A stretch of 34,752 nt of DNA, taken from Lachnospiraceae bacterium. Its GTDB lineage: Bacteria > Bacillota > Clostridia > Lachnospirales > Lachnospiraceae. Below, one piece after another: positions 33,545 through 34,752 of the stretch. The translations under genes and the position numbers were made by a program. Under the pieces are notes generated by a model. That model did not search any database. It saw nothing but the letters and a program-made list of their open reading frames with translations, and was not told the origin of the DNA. The DNA lies in assembly GCA_017465845.1 (NCBI GenBank), contig JAFTVH010000075.1:1-34752 (forward strand), given 5' to 3'. Every line of letters starts with the position of its first letter. The stretch's first letter is position 1.

Positions 33545-33922
33545 TTATGCGTAAATCAACTCGCTATTGACAGTCTCTCTTGCACAAGCTTGAATATTGT
33601 TCATCAATCCTATCCATTCCATAGGTGCTTCTACTTTTAACTGTTCCGTCACGCCTTGCTTTTCTGCCATTTCTTTAATCAATCTATGGAACATTTGCTC
33701 CGCTTGTTGGTTAATATCAGCAAGATAGCGGTTCAGAGTACCCTCAACCAGCATTGTGGTATAAAGGAAGTGCATTTGCTCCTTTAGATACTGCTTGTGG
33801 CGTTGTCCCCATAAGCCGATAGGCTCTGTTTCTTCTTTGGAAAGTATCAGACAAGGGATATAATAATCTCCCTGCAATTCATACCATAAACCGTTGCTTT
33901 CGTCAAAAATGTACTTGTCCAT
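33545..33922 (-). CDS. tnpV: TnpV-like transposon protein
   Basis: A 125-residue protein of the TnpV type, known from clostridial mobilizable transposons such as the Tn4451 group, with no proven function. The text 'DESNGLWYELQGDYYIPCLI', then LGLWGQRHKQYLKEQ-like and 'HFLYTTMLVEGTLNRYLADI', NQQAEQMFHRLI, is the family signature. The ATG at 33922 is preceded by GGAGG on the minus strand; the frame further upstream has no ribosome binding site. It is the outermost gene at the right end of the element, before the arm repeat and attR. A decayed paralogue lies 620 bases away. Confidence 0.85.
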   Translation of the reverse strand: MDKYIFDESNGLWYELQGDYYIPCLILSKEETEPIGLWGQRHKQYLKEQMHFLYTTMLVEGTLNRYLADINQQAEQMFHRLIKEMAEKQGVTEQLKVEAPMEWIGLMNNIQACARETVNSELIYA

Positions 33923-34012
33923 ATAATAAATCCTCCAGTATAATATATTCGCACATACGTCACACTTCTCCGATTGCCACATTCTGTTATATCTTGTTAT
34001 CAGATTTTCTTG

Positions 34013-34046
34013 CCCTTGTGTTTGCCCTTATCAGCTTCCAAGGGAA
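34013..34046. repeat. Right arm-type repeat
   Basis: CCCTTGTGTTTGCCCTTATC through AAGGGAA matches the left arm repeat at 26662-26697 in the same orientation with a few differences. It lies 52 bases inside the right core repeat. Confidence 0.6.
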
Positions 34047-34097
34047 GAATAAAACAGTGTGAAATCGTATAATAAATTAAGGTGAGCATTTTTCGAT

Positions 34098-34116
34098 AAA
34101 CCCTTTATTTTCAAGG
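34098..34116. repeat. Right attachment-site core (attR)
   Basis: AAACCCTTTATTTTCAAGG repeats the left core at 26605-26624 with one base missing. It marks the probable right boundary of the 7.5-kb element. Beyond it (34117-34375) only short hairpins were seen: AACCCT/AGGGTT (34137-34151) and AACCAC/GTGGTT (34155-34176). Confidence 0.65.
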
Positions 34117-34375
34117 CTTTTGGAGGATTTTATTAAAACCCTGTGAGGGTTAATAACCACTTATAAAATTGTGGTTTTCAAATTCAAGTTTATCTAACTC
34201 TTTCTTTGCTACTTTAAGTTTAGCACATTAAAGCGTGTTTGGAAATAGAGTTAATAAAATCTTAATTCAAATTATTTACTGTTATATACCTTAATGTAGA
34301 AAAACAAGCTCATTCACTTATTTAGACAAACCAATTCAAACTACCTTAATTTTGTATCGTTTTGGCGCAAATATA

Positions 34376-34483
34376 AGCAACAGTATCGGTGATGTAGCCG
34401 ATGCACTGAATTTTTCATCCATGGCACATTTTTCGGCCGCATTCAAACGGGCATATGGTATGCCGTCATTGGCATACAAATAG
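34376..34483 (+). pseudogene. C-terminal fragment of an AraC-family regulator
   Basis: The frame reads IGDVADALNFSSMAHFSAAF then KRAYGMPSLAYK and TAG at 34481-34483, which is the second helix-turn-helix of an AraC regulator. The frame is closed by a stop at 34292-34294 and nothing upstream resembles the rest of the protein. It is a remnant of a gene cut off by the insertion or a deletion near it. Confidence 0.8.
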
Positions 34484-34599
34484 AGGAAACTGTAAAAATA
34501 GATACAATAAAGAAAAAAAGAACCACCCTGGTATATCCGCACACTCCTTTTTCATATAATGGGGCAAGAGAGGAAGGCGGCTGCCTTGGATCGGCAACT

Positions 34600-34650
34600 G
34601 TCGGAGGCAACGTCAACTACTCACCACTTACAGAAGTGGGAGCTTGTGAC
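34600..34650 (+). mobile_element. IS200/IS605-like end hairpin (possible omega-RNA 3' scaffold)
   Basis: The segment GTCAACTACTCACCACTTAC, with stem CCACTT/AAGTGG (34624-34629/34634-34639) and then GGGAGCTTGTGAC, resembles the right end of IS200/IS605 elements, where the same stretch forms the 3' scaffold of the TnpB guide RNA. No tnpB or tnpA gene is present upstream within the window, so this is a remnant or a lone end. The remaining bases to 34752 hold no recognisable gene. Confidence 0.45.
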
Positions 34651-34752
34651 TATCCGGTAGTGCCAACGATTATCTCTCCTACCTTTGTTACGCAGTTGCC
34701 TGCGCTGATGTCACATCACGGGACGGTTGACACCCTTTCGGGATTTGCGCCC

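Noticed and set aside
1-34752. CRISPR arrays, tRNA or rRNA genes
   Set aside because: No run of regularly spaced 25-40 base repeats and no cloverleaf or rRNA-conserved segment was seen on either strand by eye.

Overview
The window looks like a chromosomal segment from a gut-type member of the Lachnospiraceae (Clostridia, Firmicutes). This is inferred from the moderate base composition, strong AGGAGG-type ribosome binding sites, several probable TTG starts, the YesN/YesM and LplB/YtcP/solute-binding gene style, and a TnpV-carrying mobilizable element. No rRNA or tRNA gene and no CRISPR array was seen.

Region 1 (1-2400): the tail of a probable IS transposase, then a minus-strand pair made of an MFS transporter and a PD-(D/E)XK-like nuclease-fold protein. 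Region 2 (2556-20577) is a Gram-positive glycan-utilisation locus. It holds an AraC regulator, a YesN-type response regulator overlapping an unusually long histidine kinase with two tandem sensor modules, a sugar ABC importer (two permeases and a lipoprotein binding protein, with no ATPase gene), an unrecognised 572-residue protein that may have a deacetylase-like fold, an overlapping 74-residue zinc-ribbon protein, a GH16 enzyme and a GH29 alpha-L-fucosidase. After these come a Ca2+-type P-type ATPase, a second AraC regulator and a divergently transcribed GH88 unsaturated glucuronyl hydrolase. All three glycosidases lack signal peptides. The model is import of oligosaccharides followed by cytoplasmic trimming, with the two-component system or the AraC proteins sensing the substrate.

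Region 3 (20578-25902) is housekeeping-like: a small conserved protein, an SDR oxidoreductase, a 750-bp gene-free stretch with two strong inverted-repeat structures, a thioredoxin-reductase-like flavoprotein, a secreted SH3b-NlpC/P60 cell-wall hydrolase, a compact cluster of DnaA boxes, and the ribosome hibernation factor hpf/raiA.

Region 4 (about 26605-34116) is a 7.5-kb integrative mobilizable element. Near-identical 19/20-bp direct repeats bracket it, and a second pair of similar arm-like repeats lies just inside the ends. It carries a Tn916-type tyrosine integrase, an XRE repressor divergent from an excisionase-like protein, a hairpin-rich probable oriT, a MobA/MobL-type relaxase, and cargo. 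The cargo is an unrecognised 410-residue helical protein framed by its own 41/43-bp direct repeats, a 62-residue protein, a 142-residue orphan, and one intact plus one broken copy of tnpV. Region 5 (34117-34752) is debris: an AraC C-terminal fragment and an IS200/IS605-like end hairpin.

The best candidates for undescribed biology are the repeat-framed 410-residue cargo gene in the element, the 572-residue protein with its zinc-ribbon partner in the glycan locus, the double-sensor kinase, the 158-nt structured repeat upstream of the flavoprotein, and the DnaA-box cluster. All function calls come from reading motifs by eye; no database search was run.
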